Below, piece by piece: positions 5,569 to 6,297 of a DNA stretch of 6,297 nucleotides. Source of the stretch: Methanosarcinaceae archaeon (GTDB lineage Archaea; Halobacteriota; Methanosarcinia; Methanosarcinales; Methanosarcinaceae); contig DQIO01000182.1 of NCBI GenBank assembly GCA_020793555.1, positions 1 through 6,297 on the forward strand. The letters run 5' to 3'. The position numbers and the translations under genes are program-made. Within the stretch, counting starts at the first letter, position 1; each line of letters begins with the position of its first letter. The notes beneath the pieces were generated by a model, which saw only the letters and a program-made list of their open reading frames with translations, did not search any database and was not told the origin of the DNA.

Positions 5569-5757
5569 GTGTTTGAATATACTGAAGGGATGTCCCTTTA
5601 TGGATGCCCCATTTTTCAAAATGGGGTGGATAGGTTGGGGCTATACCAATACAATCGGGGAAATATAGAAAAGCTTAAATATATAGAGGCTAGCGAAAAA
5701 TATGGGGAAGATTTTTTCATAGGTGGGGCTTCCTCCATAAAATATATAAGTGCTTAA
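5569..5757 (+). CDS. hypothetical 62-residue ORF (doubtful)
   Basis: Open from GTG 5569 (or ATG 5590) to TAA 5755-5757. The product is polar and rich in Gly, Tyr and Ile (NIEKLKYIEASEKYGEDFFI in the middle), with no membrane segment. The composition is protein-like, but no ribosome binding site precedes either start and no family is recognised. The frame is laced with three hairpins (5585-5598, 5607-5626, 5701-5739) and its end overlaps the TATA box of the next gene. A noncoding or regulatory role for this stretch is at least as likely as a gene. Confidence 0.2.
   Translation: MFEYTEGMSLYGCPIFQNGVDRLGLYQYNRGNIEKLKYIEASEKYGEDFFIGGASSIKYISA
5585..5598. repeat. short hairpin
   Basis: AAGGG-ATGT-CCCTT, five perfect pairs (six with A-T closing a 2-nt loop). 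It lies 8 nt before a larger hairpin at 5607-5626. The pair together resembles a structured RNA or mobile-element end. Confidence 0.4.
5607..5626. repeat. 9-bp hairpin downstream of the TGA-interrupted gene
   Basis: CCCCATTTT, then TC, then AAAATGGGG: nine perfect pairs (in practice seven or eight with a small loop). It is 69 nt past the end of the frame at 5325. No T-run follows on the plus strand. It could be a terminator, part of an RNA fold or a relic of an element end. Confidence 0.5.
5701..5739. repeat. bulged inverted repeat just upstream of a TATA box
   Basis: TATGGGGAAG (5701-5710) pairs with CTTCCTCCATA (5729-5739) over ten base pairs with one bulged T and an 18-nt loop. Its right arm touches the TATA box at 5740-5749, so it could be an operator for the downstream gene, or a structured 3' end of the RNA from upstream. 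Confidence 0.4.
5740..5749 (+). promoter_or_regulatory. TATA box of the 111-residue membrane protein gene
   Basis: AAATATATAA, a near-consensus archaeal TATA element. Initiation about 25 nt downstream falls near 5768-5771, giving a very short leader that still contains AAGGTG (5771-5776) before ATG 5783. Confidence 0.55.
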
Positions 5758-5782
5758 GCAAATATTACGAAAGGTGAACAAA

Positions 5783-6118
5783 ATGGAATGGATGGAAAAT
5801 ATTGTGGGAATAGTTGGGATCATTGCGGTGTTTACATGGTTAGCGTTGATTATTTACCGGGATCATAAAGAAAAAAAATTATTGATCGAGAAAGGGCTAT
5901 ATAAACCAAAAACACCAACGGAAGTTTTGGAAGAAGCTGCACCTGCTGTAGAACTAGGTGTGTTGCTTGCTGGGCTAATTCTTGCTTGTACAGGTGCAGC
6001 TCTCTTAATTGGATTTTACTGGGCGGAAGTGCCACGGCTTTGGTTTATTGGAGGATTAGTTCCTGGTGCCATCGGAATTGCATTGTTGATTTCTTATATC
6101 ATTATTAGAAAAAAATAA
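5783..6118 (+). CDS. membrane protein, 111 residues, possibly DUF6249-like
   Basis: The start is ATG 5783, with AAGGTG 6 nt upstream. A GTG at 5750 is open in frame but overlaps the TATA region and lacks a ribosome binding site. Three hydrophobic segments are visible: about residues 6-24 (NIVGIVGIIAVFTWLALII), 56-78 (VELGVLLAGLILACTGAALLIGF) and 87-107 (WFIGGLVPGAIGIALLISYII), ending RKK. After the first helix comes a charged motif, YRDHKEKKLLIEKGLY, then a Pro/Glu linker. The order helix, HKEK..L.EKGL, linker, two helices recalls DUF6249-type proteins of unknown function found in bacteria and archaea. This assignment is from memory of the motif, not a search. It has its own promoter and a downstream hairpin, so it seems to be a single-gene unit. 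Confidence 0.75.
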   Translation: MEWMENIVGIVGIIAVFTWLALIIYRDHKEKKLLIEKGLYKPKTPTEVLEEAAPAVELGVLLAGLILACTGAALLIGFYWAEVPRLWFIGGLVPGAIGIALLISYIIIRKK

Positions 6119-6143
6119 TCTCGTAATCAAAAAATCCTGCAAC

Positions 6144-6160
6144 GATAAACTCTGTTTATC
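6144..6160 (+). terminator. hairpin after the 111-residue membrane protein gene
   Basis: GATAAAC-TCT-GTTTATC, seven perfect pairs, 25 nt past the stop codon. No T-run follows. It is a plausible 3'-end structure. Confidence 0.4.
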
Positions 6161-6196
6161 TATCCAAAAGCAATACCGATAATCATTTTGACCGGA

Positions 6197-6220
6197 TGCA
6201 CCGTCCTTCAGGGCGGTGTG
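6197..6220. repeat. GC-rich hairpin resembling an IS200/IS605 right-end stem
   Basis: Left arm TGCACCGTCC, loop TTCA, right arm GGGCGGTGTG: ten pairs including three G-T wobbles. The core CCGTCCTTCAGGGCGG closely resembles stems I know from the right ends of tnpB-bearing IS200/IS605 elements, where the transcript forms the guide RNA scaffold. No tnpB is visible upstream, so it would be a solitary remnant. A bidirectional terminator is the alternative. Confidence 0.45.
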
Positions 6221-6297
6221 CGTCACATTTATTCTCCAAAACACACCCCACTCCTCCAACACATTCCCCCCAAACACAAACCTCAAACCAATCGCAG
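6221..6297. other. G-free, A/C-rich right-edge segment
   Basis: Between G6222 and G6294 there are 71 bases with no G on the plus strand, mostly A and C with one run of six C (6266-6271). No credible gene is seen in it. Minus-strand frames are open but low in complexity. Confidence 0.6.

Noticed and set aside
5750..5782. GTG start 11 codons upstream of the 111-residue protein
   Set aside because: It begins at the TATA box and lacks a ribosome binding site, whereas ATG 5783 has AAGGTG at proper spacing.
6056..6286. Minus-strand frame reaching the right edge
   Set aside because: It runs through the IS605-like stem and the G/T-rich low-complexity segment and overlaps the end of the intact plus-strand gene. 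It has no ribosome binding site and no recognisable domain.

Overview
The window looks like a chromosomal segment of a euryarchaeon, most likely a methanogen or methanotroph of the Methanosarcinales type. This is an inference from gene content and signals, not from a marker gene. The support is an archaeal MoeA fused to a C-terminal periplasmic-binding-like domain, archaeal-style IS200 and IS66 transposase remains, AT-rich TATA-like boxes upstream of genes, and Shine-Dalgarno sequences of the GGTG/GGAGGT kind. Coding DNA in the left half is close to balanced in base composition. The spacers and most of the right half are strongly AT-rich.

Left half (1-3660): four or five genes, all on the minus strand. 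From upstream to downstream they are a branched-chain amino-acid aminotransferase (ilvE, 2771-3649) with its own promoter and a hairpin/T-tract terminator; a two-gene unit of a 76-residue membrane protein (2414-2644) and a 636-residue MoeA-PBP fusion (492-2402), 11 nt apart; then a SWIM zinc-finger protein (1-302) that runs off the left edge, perhaps preceded by a tiny overlapping ORF (295-396). The moeA product belongs to molybdenum/tungsten cofactor synthesis, and its extra binding-protein-like domain may handle an oxyanion or regulate. The membrane protein has no known function.

Middle (3660-4835): a transposon graveyard. A plus-strand IS200-type tnpA (about 3721-4116) is broken by stops and frameshifts and has lost one catalytic histidine. 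A strong palindrome 20 nt after it is the likely right-end hairpin. Facing it is the C-terminal third of an IS66 transposase (4295-4834, minus strand), whose ORF starts with about 50 unrelated residues.

Right half (4835-6297): an AT-rich accessory region with small plus-strand ORFs, mostly predicted membrane proteins. The most curious is 5325-5537. It has a textbook ribosome binding site and a 70-codon frame, but codon 12 is TGA. A 111-residue membrane protein (5783-6118) with a charged RDHKEKKLLIEKGL motif is intact. Between these two lie three hairpins. After the last gene come two more hairpins, one resembling IS200/IS605 right-end stems, and then a 71-base stretch with no G on the plus strand.
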